Source of the DNA: Segetibacter sp.
Lineage (GTDB): Bacteria > Bacteroidota > Bacteroidia > Chitinophagales > Chitinophagaceae
Assembly: GCF_025963695.1 (NCBI RefSeq)
Contig: NZ_JAOQAH010000028.1
Coordinates: 62,001-126,000, forward strand
Reading direction: 5' to 3'
DNA: 64,000 nt
Each line of letters starts with the position of its first letter. The stretch's first letter is position 1. The position numbers and the translations under genes are program-made. The notes below the pieces were generated by a model. The model did not search any database, was not told the origin of the DNA, and was given only the letters and a program-made list of their open reading frames with translations. Below, one piece after another: positions 53,758 to 61,542 of this stretch.

Positions 53758-54366
53758 CTACAGTTTAAATACTCTAATAACCTTTACAAATCTCTTTAAG
53801 TAATGAATGTTTAAAGGGGTGACGGTTACACCATTTGCTTTGCCGGAAGAACTATGGATGAATGCAACTTCGTCGTTGTTTATTGCATTGATAATACCCA
53901 TATGTCCCACCTCGCGAATGGTACTATCAGTGCCTGTAAATAAAATTAAATCTCCTGGTTTTGCATCTTTTAGTTCAACCTCAGTTTTGTAATGAGTAAA
54001 ATCAATAGAAGATCGGGGAACCGCAATGTTAAAGTGATTAAATACATAGGTGATGAACCCTGAACAATCAAAGCCATTTACAGGATCAGAAGATGCATAT
54101 TTATAACGAACTCCAACTAAAGAATTGGCAAACGCAAGTAATTGGGCCGGCTTGGTGTTACCTGTATTAATTGTGTTACCAGTTGTATTATTTGTAATGG
54201 GAGCAATTGCGGGTGTCGATTGCTCTTTTTCGATGCTGGCAGCAACTGGAGCTTTTGCTTCAATAATTTCTGTTGAGTCTTCTAACTGCTGTGTTGTTGG
54301 CATTTTGCCGTTATAATATTTGCACGATGTTGTTAAGGCCAGCAGAACTAAAAAAATTATTCGCAT
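53758..54366 (-). CDS. NlpC/P60 family lipoprotein (C40 peptidase)
   Basis: Cell-wall peptidase of the NlpC/P60 fold, attached as a lipoprotein. The ATG at 54366 gives MRIIFLVLLALTTSCKYYNG, with a lipobox (LTTSC). A low-complexity linker (about residues 25-70, Thr/Asn-rich) precedes the catalytic domain. The triad is visible as Cys in GFDCSGF, His in VGHMGI and His in FIHSSSG. It cleaves bonds in peptidoglycan stems. The frame runs to 54417, but the longer N-terminus lacks a signal. Confidence 0.9.
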   Translation of the reverse strand: MRIIFLVLLALTTSCKYYNGKMPTTQQLEDSTEIIEAKAPVAASIEKEQSTPAIAPITNNTTGNTINTGNTKPAQLLAFANSLVGVRYKYASSDPVNGFDCSGFITYVFNHFNIAVPRSSIDFTHYKTEVELKDAKPGDLILFTGTDSTIREVGHMGIINAINNDEVAFIHSSSGKANGVTVTPLNIHYLKRFVKVIRVFKL

Positions 54367-54544
54367 ATAACTACAACGCAAAAACCTATCCAACAGATGT
54401 ATGAGTATTTGATGCAATGCGTTATCAGTTAGGGAATTAAGGCTGGCAAGTACGTAATAAGCTTTTGTGAAAGAAAGGGCTCTTTAAATCGCAGTTTTGA
54501 TAAAAATAACAGGTGTGTTTAAAAAAAGCGCAAAAAGTACAAGG

Positions 54545-54560
54545 GAGTGACACAACAATG
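54545..54560 (+). repeat. Dispersed intergenic repeat, copy 12 (GTGACAC core)
   Basis: GAGTGACACAACAATG. The preceding TACAAG matches the flanks of copies 2 and 3, so the GTGACAC subfamily has a shared left flank as well as core. Confidence 0.65.
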
Positions 54561-54603
54561 TGGAGGAAAGAACCCAAGCCAGGACAATAACGAGCAAAAA
54601 AAA

Positions 54604-54700
54604 TGGCAAGTTACTTATATCGCACCGCTACAACCATTTACCCTTGCTGCATTCCTGCCCTGGGGGGTTCAATAGGAGCTGGTCGTATAAGACTTGCCGG
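54604..54700 (-). ncRNA. ffs: Signal recognition particle RNA (small SRP RNA, 4.5S type)
   Basis: An RNA of about 95-97 nt on the minus strand. The ends pair: GGCAAGT at the 5' end (54698-54692) with ACTTGCC at the 3' end (54611-54605), then CTTATA with TATAAG, then CGACC with a GGTTG segment. The apical part contains CCCAGGGCAGGAATGCAGCA, the domain IV core that binds Ffh (CAGG...GGAA...GCAGCA). A run of eight A residues at 54596-54603 forms the T-rich terminator on the minus strand. A full promoter lies just upstream at 54703-54736. Assignment is from the conserved core and folding, without a covariance-model search. Confidence 0.88.
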
Positions 54701-54702
54701 GG

Positions 54703-54736
54703 CAAAAGTAGGGGAATGGAATTAAACTACAAAAAA
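54703..54736 (-). promoter_or_regulatory. Complete Bacteroidota promoter of the SRP RNA gene
   Basis: Read on the minus strand: TTTTTTG (-33, 54736-54730), 19 bp, then TACTTTTG (-7, 54710-54703), and the RNA begins about 5 bp later. Spacing and both boxes match the consensus TTTG-N19-TAnnTTTG closely. Confidence 0.88.
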
Positions 54737-54914
54737 TTGAGCAGGGATTTAAAAGATAGCAATTACAATAATTGGAGTGATAAACGTAGGAAGGGTACTT
54801 CGTACCTGTCAAGTCTATTTGCTTATAAACATTGGGTGACGCTATTTCAAAGGACTTATTAAAATATTAGGTGTGAGGAACGTCCTTTTCAAAAATTAAA
54901 TTTTATTGCTGATA

Positions 54915-55889
54915 TCATGCGGGGGCAGACAAAGCAAACTGCGGTAGCACTTTCTCTCCAAAATCAGCGATAAACGTTTCCTGGTCGCGGTTTACATTGT
55001 GAAGGATGACGGTATCAAAACCAAGACTGATATAAGATTTTATAAGATCAGTATGTACTGTAAGGTCTGTTGAAATATTAACCATTTCTCTCAATTTGTC
55101 AATAGTCACAAATTCACCAAGAGCATCGAACTGCTCTACCTTATATAGATCTCCCAACACGGTACCCTGAAAAATATTTGTACGCCACTGATCATACGCC
55201 CCATCAATTGCTGCCTGCTCGTCTCTTGCATACGACAGTTGTACTTTTACAATCATTGGTTTGCCCTCGCCGCCGCCCCTTCGAAAGGCCTTTACAGTTT
55301 GCTCAAGTTCATTAAGCGGTTTGTGAATCGTTGTTAATCCGTCTGCCCAACTTCCAACCCATTCGGCGGTTTCTTCAGTTACAGCAGCACCATATACAAG
55401 TGGCAATTCATCAGGCAGGGTATACAGCTTTGCACATTCTACAGTAACCCTTCCGTGATGTGTAACCTCTTTGCCGGTAAACAAGTCGCGCATTACATTC
55501 ACGGATTCAAGCAATCTTGCGTTTCTTTCAGACTTAATTGGCCATATTTCACCGGTTATTCTTTCATTCAGGGCCTCTCCACTACCAAGTGAAACATGAA
55601 AACGACCAGGAAACATTTCAGCCAATGTAGCTGCAGCTTGTGCTACAATAGCGGGGTGATTTCTTTGACCGGGAGAACAAACGACACCGAAAGGCAACGA
55701 GGTAGCTTGCATAGCTGCACCTAGCCATGCAAAAGAATATCCGCTTTGTCCCTGTCTTTCACTCCACGGGTGAAAGTGGTCAGATGAGTTGATCGCCTGA
55801 AACCCTGCTTTTTCTGCCATTACTGCCAGTCTTACAAGTTCGCTTGGCTTAAACTGCTCGTGCGAAGCCTGGTATCCAATTATACTCAT
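54915..55889 (-). CDS. LLM-class flavin-dependent oxidoreductase
   Basis: A 324-residue luciferase-like monooxygenase-fold protein, resembling the F420-independent TIGR03885-type group: MSIIGYQASHEQFKPSELVRLAVMAEKAGFQAINSSDHFHPW, then GQRNHPAIVAQAAATLAEMFPGRFHVSLGSGEALNE. FMN or F420 is the expected cofactor; the cofactor choice cannot be fixed by eye. It stands alone on the minus strand. Substrate unknown. Confidence 0.85.
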   Translation of the reverse strand: MSIIGYQASHEQFKPSELVRLAVMAEKAGFQAINSSDHFHPWSERQGQSGYSFAWLGAAMQATSLPFGVVCSPGQRNHPAIVAQAAATLAEMFPGRFHVSLGSGEALNERITGEIWPIKSERNARLLESVNVMRDLFTGKEVTHHGRVTVECAKLYTLPDELPLVYGAAVTEETAEWVGSWADGLTTIHKPLNELEQTVKAFRRGGGEGKPMIVKVQLSYARDEQAAIDGAYDQWRTNIFQGTVLGDLYKVEQFDALGEFVTIDKLREMVNISTDLTVHTDLIKSYISLGFDTVILHNVNRDQETFIADFGEKVLPQFALSAPA

Positions 55890-56119
55890 TGGTTGCTCAA
55901 TTTATATGAGTACCATTTTTACAATTCACATTCCAATTTTATTTAGGCGGATTGTAGTGCGATTTTATTTATAGAAAATAAGGCGGGTTTTGTTGATAGT
56001 GCAGAATGGGAATAATCTTTTACGTAATCTCGAATTGTGGGAAAACTCAAAATGGTGCTTCATCCTCAATCTTTGTTTTCATTTAACTAACAAATACCTC
56101 TTTAGGTTGTTTCTTAACC

Positions 56120-56866
56120 ATGCAAACGTCAAAACCGGTTTTTTTAAAAGCTCGTTGGGAAAATCTTATTATGGTTAACTATGAGGTTGACCCAACCATA
56201 CTTCTACCTCATTTGCCTGCATACACCGAGCTCGATACTTTTGATAATAAATCACTTGTCAGTATAGTCGGGTTCATGTTTAATGATACCAGGGTTTTTC
56301 GTTTACGCTGGCCCTATCATACAAATTTTGAAGAAGTGAATCTGCGTTTTTACGTCAAACACTTTAACGGAAAAACCTGGAAGAGGGGAGTAGTGTTTGT
56401 GTCTGAAATTGTTCCCAGCCCAATAATCTCCTTAATTGCTAACAAGCTTTATCACGAGCATTACAGCGTATGCCGCATGAAGCATTTAACAGAAGTCAAT
56501 AAAGATGAAATAACAGTCAGTTACAATTGGAAGCATCAAAATAAATGGAACACAATAGCGGTAAAAGCAGAAACGTCCCTAAGTGATATTAAGCCTGAAA
56601 GCGAAGAGGAATTCATTTTCGAACATTATTGGGGATACAACAAATACGATGAGAGAACTACCATTGAGTACGGCGTGGAGCACAATATGTGGCAGGTGCA
56701 GAAAGTAAAAGAATGGAAACTGAAATGTGATGTAGCATCACTTTACGGAAAAAAATTTGAACCGTACCTGTTGGCAAAACCAACATCTGTATTCTTTGCC
56801 AAAGGATCTGAAGTTGTTATAAGAAAGCCGGTATTTATTAAAAAAGGGTCGACAGACTTTTTTTAG
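56120..56866 (+). CDS. DUF2071 (YqjF-like) family protein
   Basis: A 248-residue protein. The start MQTSKPVFLKARWENLIMVNYEVDPTILLPHLP with later SIVGFMFNDTRV and RFYVKHFNGKTWKRGVVFVSEIVP are typical of DUF2071/YqjF. These proteins belong to the acetoacetate-decarboxylase-like fold; no activity is proven for most. No signal peptide or membrane helix. It is convergent with the alcohol dehydrogenase gene. Confidence 0.85.
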   Translation: MQTSKPVFLKARWENLIMVNYEVDPTILLPHLPAYTELDTFDNKSLVSIVGFMFNDTRVFRLRWPYHTNFEEVNLRFYVKHFNGKTWKRGVVFVSEIVPSPIISLIANKLYHEHYSVCRMKHLTEVNKDEITVSYNWKHQNKWNTIAVKAETSLSDIKPESEEEFIFEHYWGYNKYDERTTIEYGVEHNMWQVQKVKEWKLKCDVASLYGKKFEPYLLAKPTSVFFAKGSEVVIRKPVFIKKGSTDFF

Positions 56867-56892
56867 TCAACTGTCAACCCTCTTCCGTCAAC

Positions 56893-57936
56893 TTATAACG
56901 TCGCCATATCTATTACAAAGCGATAGCGCACATCCCCTTTCAGCATTCTTTCATACGCCTCATTAATGTCTTTGATGGCAATAACTTCTACATCCGAGGT
57001 TATTCCGTGTTCTGCACAATAATCAAGCATTTCCTGTGTTTCAGGTAAACCACCGATAAGTGAGCCAACAATGCTTCTTCTTTGAGAAATAAGATTGGAT
57101 GCCGGAATTTGAGCCGCAGTTGGTGGTGCGCCAACACAAATCATTACGCCATTTGTATTTAGCATGTTCAGGTACATATTGTAATCGTGCTCGGCAGAAA
57201 CTGTATCTATTATAAAATCAAAATAATTAGCAAGGTCGGTTAGTTGTTCCGGTTTTTTGGTCAATGCAAATTTGTGAGCTCCGAGCCTTTTAGCATCGGC
57301 TTCTTTTGATGGTGACGTGCTAAGCATAGTAACCTCTGCTCCAAACGATACCGCAAATTTCACTGCCATATGACCCAAACCACCAAGACCTAAAATGGCT
57401 ACTTTATGGCCTGCTCCAACCTTCCAATAACGAAGCGGAGAATAGGTTGTTATGCCTGCGCACAGCAGGGGCGCAACGGCTTCTAAAGCCAGCTTTTCTG
57501 ATACCCTCAACACAAAACTTTCGTCTGTGACAATGGTATTGGAGTAGCCTCCTAAAGTATTTGAACCGTCCAATCTGTCGGGACTGTTATAAGTAAATGT
57601 CGCTCCATTTTCGCAATATTGCTCCAGTCCCTGCTGGCAATTGTGACACTCGCGGCAAGAGTCTACAAGGCAACCTACACCTGCCAGATCACCCGCCTTA
57701 AACTTTTTTACATGTTCACCTACCGCAGTCACCCTTCCGACAATTTCATGTCCCGGCACGCAGGGATAGCTTGCCGGTCCCCACTCACCTCGCACGGTAT
57801 GAAGGTCCGAATGGCAAACACCACAGTAAAAAATTTCTATCTGTACATCATGCGGCCGCAGGTCTCTTCTTTCAAACGAATATGGACCGAGCGGGTCGGT
57901 TGCTGATTGTGCAGCGTATGCTTTAGCTTGAGTCAT
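56893..57936 (-). CDS. Zinc-dependent alcohol dehydrogenase, CAD/YahK-like
   Basis: MDR-superfamily NADP(H) alcohol/aldehyde reductase, about 347 residues. Catalytic zinc ligands are visible in GVCHSDLH and GHEIVG; the structural zinc cysteines in DSCRECHNCQQGLEQYC; the cofactor motif is GLGGLGHMAVKFA. The open frame reaches 57972, but the Met at 57936 lies just downstream of a -7 box (57952-57959) and starts like its relatives (MTQAKAYAAQSAT). It probably reduces aromatic or aliphatic aldehydes. Confidence 0.93.
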   Translation of the reverse strand: MTQAKAYAAQSATDPLGPYSFERRDLRPHDVQIEIFYCGVCHSDLHTVRGEWGPASYPCVPGHEIVGRVTAVGEHVKKFKAGDLAGVGCLVDSCRECHNCQQGLEQYCENGATFTYNSPDRLDGSNTLGGYSNTIVTDESFVLRVSEKLALEAVAPLLCAGITTYSPLRYWKVGAGHKVAILGLGGLGHMAVKFAVSFGAEVTMLSTSPSKEADAKRLGAHKFALTKKPEQLTDLANYFDFIIDTVSAEHDYNMYLNMLNTNGVMICVGAPPTAAQIPASNLISQRRSIVGSLIGGLPETQEMLDYCAEHGITSDVEVIAIKDINEAYERMLKGDVRYRFVIDMATL

Positions 57937-57951
57937 ATACTGGTTTTTTTG

Positions 57952-57959
57952 CAAAAGTA
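57952..57959 (-). promoter_or_regulatory. -7 box upstream of the alcohol dehydrogenase gene
   Basis: Minus-strand TACTTTTG, 15 bp before the ATG at 57936. It lies inside the longer open frame, which decides the start codon. No clear -33 TTTG was found. Confidence 0.5.
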
Positions 57960-58066
57960 AACATTCGCACAAGTTGTAATGTTCACTTTGCTGAAAATAA
58001 TTAGCTTACAAATTTCGCTCATAAATACACTTTATTTAATGGTTACAAGCAGAATCTATAATACAG

Positions 58067-58088
58067 CATTCTTGCGACGCTCCGTTCA
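58067..58088 (-). repeat. Dispersed intergenic repeat, copy 13 (GCGTCGC core)
   Basis: On the minus strand GCTGAACGGAGCGTCGCAAG, followed by AATG. It keeps the GAACG left flank and the right AAGAATG, with the central base of the palindrome switched from A to T. Confidence 0.5.
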
Positions 58089-58180
58089 GCTATTAATCTT
58101 TATGTAGCCTTTTCAGGTGGGATTGAAACCGTAAAAACTTCCAATAGTGCTGCTCAGTTAACACTATTTACGGTCGTATT

Positions 58181-58588
58181 TTAAATATCAATAGAATCGT
58201 ACACAATAACTTTCTCCCAAAGAGAAGAGCAGTTCTTTATAAATTCAAGGTGAATAGGATGATCCTGGTAAGTTTTCTGCCCTGCGAGATCATCAAAAAA
58301 TAAAAGCTCCGAAGCGCTAAATGTAGCATCAACTACCGAACGTTCTTCGGTTTTTGCAGTTACTCCAATATGTATAGCACGCACTGTTTCAATTTTCTTC
58401 AGCGTTTGCAAGCCTGCCAACAATTTAGCTAAGTCATCTTTTGAGTTAGGATTCTTCAACCAAAAGAAAACGTGGTGAACCACTTGTTTTTTATTTTGCT
58501 TTTTGCCAAGCGGCATGGCCGAAGCAGCTAGCCCCCCACCAAGAATGCCGGTGGCAGTTAGAAAATTTCGTCGTGTTTGTTTTTTCAT
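58181..58588 (-). CDS. Dabb-family protein with Tat-like signal
   Basis: A 135-residue protein of the Dabb (stress-responsive alpha/beta-barrel) family: VHHVFFWLKNPNSKDDLAKLLAGLQTLKKI and the closing HPIHLEFIKNCSSLWEKVIVYD. The N-terminus MKKQTRRNFLTATGILGGGLAASAMPLG has a twin-arginine motif (TRRNFL), so export in folded form is likely. Dimeric ferredoxin-like fold; activity unknown. Confidence 0.86.
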   Translation of the reverse strand: MKKQTRRNFLTATGILGGGLAASAMPLGKKQNKKQVVHHVFFWLKNPNSKDDLAKLLAGLQTLKKIETVRAIHIGVTAKTEERSVVDATFSASELLFFDDLAGQKTYQDHPIHLEFIKNCSSLWEKVIVYDSIDI

Positions 58589-58841
58589 AGTAGTATTCTT
58601 TAAAGTGTTGGTTATCGTTGTACCCGAAATTAATAATTGTAAGGATTAAAAAAAGAGTTAGTTCCAATTCATAGTGTTTTTAAAGTTTTCACGTTTTTTA
58701 ATTGGTTTACTTCAAGGATGAAATAAAAAAGTTATTGTACTATCTTTATTTTCTGTCGGTAACAGGTAGGTTGTAACAATCAAAAAAAATTATTTCAAGA
58801 GTCAAACAGACCCCTATAATTTCACTTTTAAATCATTAGTT

Positions 58842-59450
58842 ATGAAAATAGTTTTCTTTCTTATTATTTTTTATACAGCTTGCTCAACCACTTTTTCACA
58901 ATCAAAAGTACCGGCACCTGAGGTGCAAATAAGGCTAGCCCTGCTATCAGCACCTGAAGACAAAAGAGACGGCGCAACAGTAATGGGCTACTCCCCAACA
59001 AAGGATTTTACTGTGCTACGCAAAGGGACTAATGAACTTATTTGTCTGGCCGACGATCCTAATCAAAGTGGTTTATCTGTTTCATGCTATCACAAGGATC
59101 TTGAGCCTTTTATGCAAAGGGGAAGAGATTTGAAAAAACAAGGAAAAAACAGCGATGAAGTATTTAAGATGCGCGAGGAGGAAGTGAAGTCTGGTAAGCT
59201 GTTAATGCCGAAGCAGCCTTCTACATTATTTGTATATTCTGCCTCAAAGGAGGATTACGATGAAGGAGGTGGCGGGGTAAAGAACGGATACATTCGTTCT
59301 GTTATTTATATACCTTATGCCACCGCCGAAACTACCGGTCTTCCATTAAAACCTGCTGCTCCTGGTTTGCCTTGGATTATGCACCCTGGAACTCATGGTG
59401 CACATATCATGATTAACCCACCTGTGCAGAAAGAGGCCGTAAAAAAGTAG
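58842..59450 (+). CDS. Exported hypothetical protein
   Basis: A 202-residue protein with a signal peptide (MKIVFFLIIFYTACSTTFSQ, cleavage after the SQ region). The mature part begins KVPAPEVQIRLALLSAPEDKRDGATVMGY and ends with WIMHPGTHGAHIMINPP, where histidines (HPGTHGAH) could bind metal. I do not recognise a named domain. The gene is on the same strand as the DUF885 gene 111 bp downstream. Confidence 0.72.
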   Translation: MKIVFFLIIFYTACSTTFSQSKVPAPEVQIRLALLSAPEDKRDGATVMGYSPTKDFTVLRKGTNELICLADDPNQSGLSVSCYHKDLEPFMQRGRDLKKQGKNSDEVFKMREEEVKSGKLLMPKQPSTLFVYSASKEDYDEGGGGVKNGYIRSVIYIPYATAETTGLPLKPAAPGLPWIMHPGTHGAHIMINPPVQKEAVKK

Positions 59451-59561
59451 TTGTGGCAGGGGTAACAGAATGCCGTATTAAATTAATCCACATTCCAAAT
59501 CTTTGTTTAAATTGCTATTTTGCGTATTCACCCCTCAGTAGTATCATTTAAACTTTAGATT

Positions 59562-61328
59562 ATGCGATCGTGGTTAGTTCTTTTAGCAATTACTTGTTTT
59601 TCAGTTTCTTTCAGTCAGACTTCGCCAAATGCTGTTAACTCCTTTAACAGTATGTTGAATTCTTGTTATGAAGAATTCCTTAAATTAAACCCGACCCTGG
59701 CATCACAAAGGGGCGATTACCGGTACAACGACCAGTTAGAAAACCCGGCCGGTCAATCTTACCGCGATCAGTCAAAAAGTATTTACCGCCGGTATTTAGA
59801 TTCGCTTAAATCATATTCTTATGAGCGGTTGTCGCCGCGAGATCAGCTTAGTTACCAGATATTTGAGTATGCCATGCAAAGGGGAGTTACGGCAATGCAG
59901 TTTAAGAGCTATTTGACACCTGTTACACAAATGTTTGATTTTCGCATTTTATTCGGCCTCATGGGAGCAGGCAGCAGTAATCATCCTTTTAAATCAGTAA
60001 AAGATTATGACGACTTTTTAAAGCGCATCCAGGGCTTTGTTGCCTGGACAGATACTGCTATCAGCAATATGAGACAAGGTATTGCTCTTAACATAGTACA
60101 ACCTCGTATTCTGATGGAAAAGGTAGTACCGCAATTAAAAGCGATGATTGTTGACACGCCTTCAAAAAGCAATTTTTATAAACCAATTATAAATATCCCT
60201 GCTGCTTTTTCTCAGCAGGATAAACAGAGGCTTACCGATGCTTATACAACAGCTATAAAAGAACAAATTATTCCTGCATACAGCCGGTTGCTTTCCTTTA
60301 TTCAAAACGAATATTTAGCTAAGGCAAGAGAAACAATTGCTTTAAGTGCATTGCCAAACGGGAAAGAAGAATATGAGTTTCAAGTTAAGTCAATGACAAC
60401 TACCAATCTGACGCCTGATGAAGTTTACGAGTTAGGTAAAAAGGAAGTTGTAAGAATACGTAAGGAGATAGAGAATGTAAAACAACAGGTTGGTTTCAAA
60501 GGTGATATAAAAGCTTTTTATATCTTTCTGGAAACTGACCCCAGGTTTACGCCTTTTAAGAAAGATGAGGATGTTGTGAATGCTTTTCATAAAATTTATG
60601 ATAGTATAAAACCCCATTTGTCAGCACAATTTAGCGTAGTGCCAAAAACTGCTTTTGAAATACGGCCTATTGAAAAGTATAGAGCCGCTACAACTGCAGC
60701 CAATTATATGAGGGGAACACCCGACGGCTCACGTCCCGGTGTATTTTATTTTCCTGTAATTGACCCAAAAAAATATAATTACTGGACTATGGAAGATCTT
60801 TTTTTGCACGAAGCCATACCGGGGCATCACTACCAGCTTTCTCTTGAAACAGAAAATACAGACATACCGAATATCCAAAAAATAGGACAATATGGTGCTT
60901 ATGTTGAGGGCTGGGGCTTGTATGCAGAAAGTTTGGGTAAAGATCTGGGATTGTATAAAGACCCGTATACACGAATGGGACAATTGCAGGGAGAAATGCA
61001 CCGGGCCATAAGGCTGGTGGTAGATGCAGGCATGCACAGTAAAGGCTGGACCCGTGAACAAGCCATTCAGTACAGCCTTGACAATGAACCTATTTCTGAG
61101 GCTAACGCTATCTCTGAAATTGAACGCTACATTTCGTGGCCGGGACAGGCTCTTTCATACAAAATTGGCGAACTGAAGATTAAAGAAATGCGCAATAAGG
61201 CTGAAAAAGCATTAGGTAAAAAATTTGATGTTCGTGCTTTTCACTATGAGGTGTTGAAAGACGGAGCAATGCCGCTGCAAATTTTTGAAAAAAAGATGGA
61301 TAAATGGATTCAGTCCCAGTCTAAGTAA
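59562..61328 (+). CDS. DUF885 family metallo-hydrolase, exported
   Basis: A 588-residue exported protein of the DUF885 family, which resembles zinc carboxypeptidase-like M3/M32 folds. Signal peptide about 1-18 (CFSVSFSQ). The zinc motif is HEAIPGHHYQ (HExxxGHH) near residue 415, with a second conserved block EGWGLYAESLGKDLGLY supplying the downstream Glu, and RLVVDAGMHSKGWTREQAI. Peptidase or ester-hydrolase activity in the periplasm is inferred from the motif layout. Confidence 0.9.
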   Translation: MRSWLVLLAITCFSVSFSQTSPNAVNSFNSMLNSCYEEFLKLNPTLASQRGDYRYNDQLENPAGQSYRDQSKSIYRRYLDSLKSYSYERLSPRDQLSYQIFEYAMQRGVTAMQFKSYLTPVTQMFDFRILFGLMGAGSSNHPFKSVKDYDDFLKRIQGFVAWTDTAISNMRQGIALNIVQPRILMEKVVPQLKAMIVDTPSKSNFYKPIINIPAAFSQQDKQRLTDAYTTAIKEQIIPAYSRLLSFIQNEYLAKARETIALSALPNGKEEYEFQVKSMTTTNLTPDEVYELGKKEVVRIRKEIENVKQQVGFKGDIKAFYIFLETDPRFTPFKKDEDVVNAFHKIYDSIKPHLSAQFSVVPKTAFEIRPIEKYRAATTAANYMRGTPDGSRPGVFYFPVIDPKKYNYWTMEDLFLHEAIPGHHYQLSLETENTDIPNIQKIGQYGAYVEGWGLYAESLGKDLGLYKDPYTRMGQLQGEMHRAIRLVVDAGMHSKGWTREQAIQYSLDNEPISEANAISEIERYISWPGQALSYKIGELKIKEMRNKAEKALGKKFDVRAFHYEVLKDGAMPLQIFEKKMDKWIQSQSK

Positions 61329-61444
61329 AATAGGTTATAAACTTTACTTTTAAAGTTTAATGAACGGGCTAAGGAAGAGGTTGCGTTACCAGTTGGCATA
61401 ATGTATTTGGCTTTATAGAAGCTGCATATTGAGATTTAGCACAC

Positions 61445-61458
61445 GAGTGCGACGCAAC
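61445..61458 (+). repeat. Dispersed intergenic repeat, copy 14 (TGCGACGCA core)
   Basis: GAGTGCGACGCAAC in the 214-bp gap between the DUF885 and PIG-L genes. Confidence 0.65.
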
Positions 61459-61542
61459 TGCCGCTCAATACTTATTCCTTCGTTTTGGCCAAAAATAACG
61501 CTCATTTTTACCTGCTTGCTGTTCAACCTTTATCTTCGTAGC

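Noticed and set aside
53650..53765. Protein-like plus-strand stretch in the recO/NlpC spacer
   Set aside because: Only about 35 codons after two stops and no identifiable family; too weak to call a pseudogene.
54560..54862. 100-codon plus-strand ORF
   Set aside because: It runs antisense over the SRP RNA and its promoter; composition is explained by the RNA.
61338..61359. TAAACTTT/AAAGTTTA inverted repeat after the DUF885 gene as a terminator
   Set aside because: AT-only stem with no T-run after it; unlikely to terminate.
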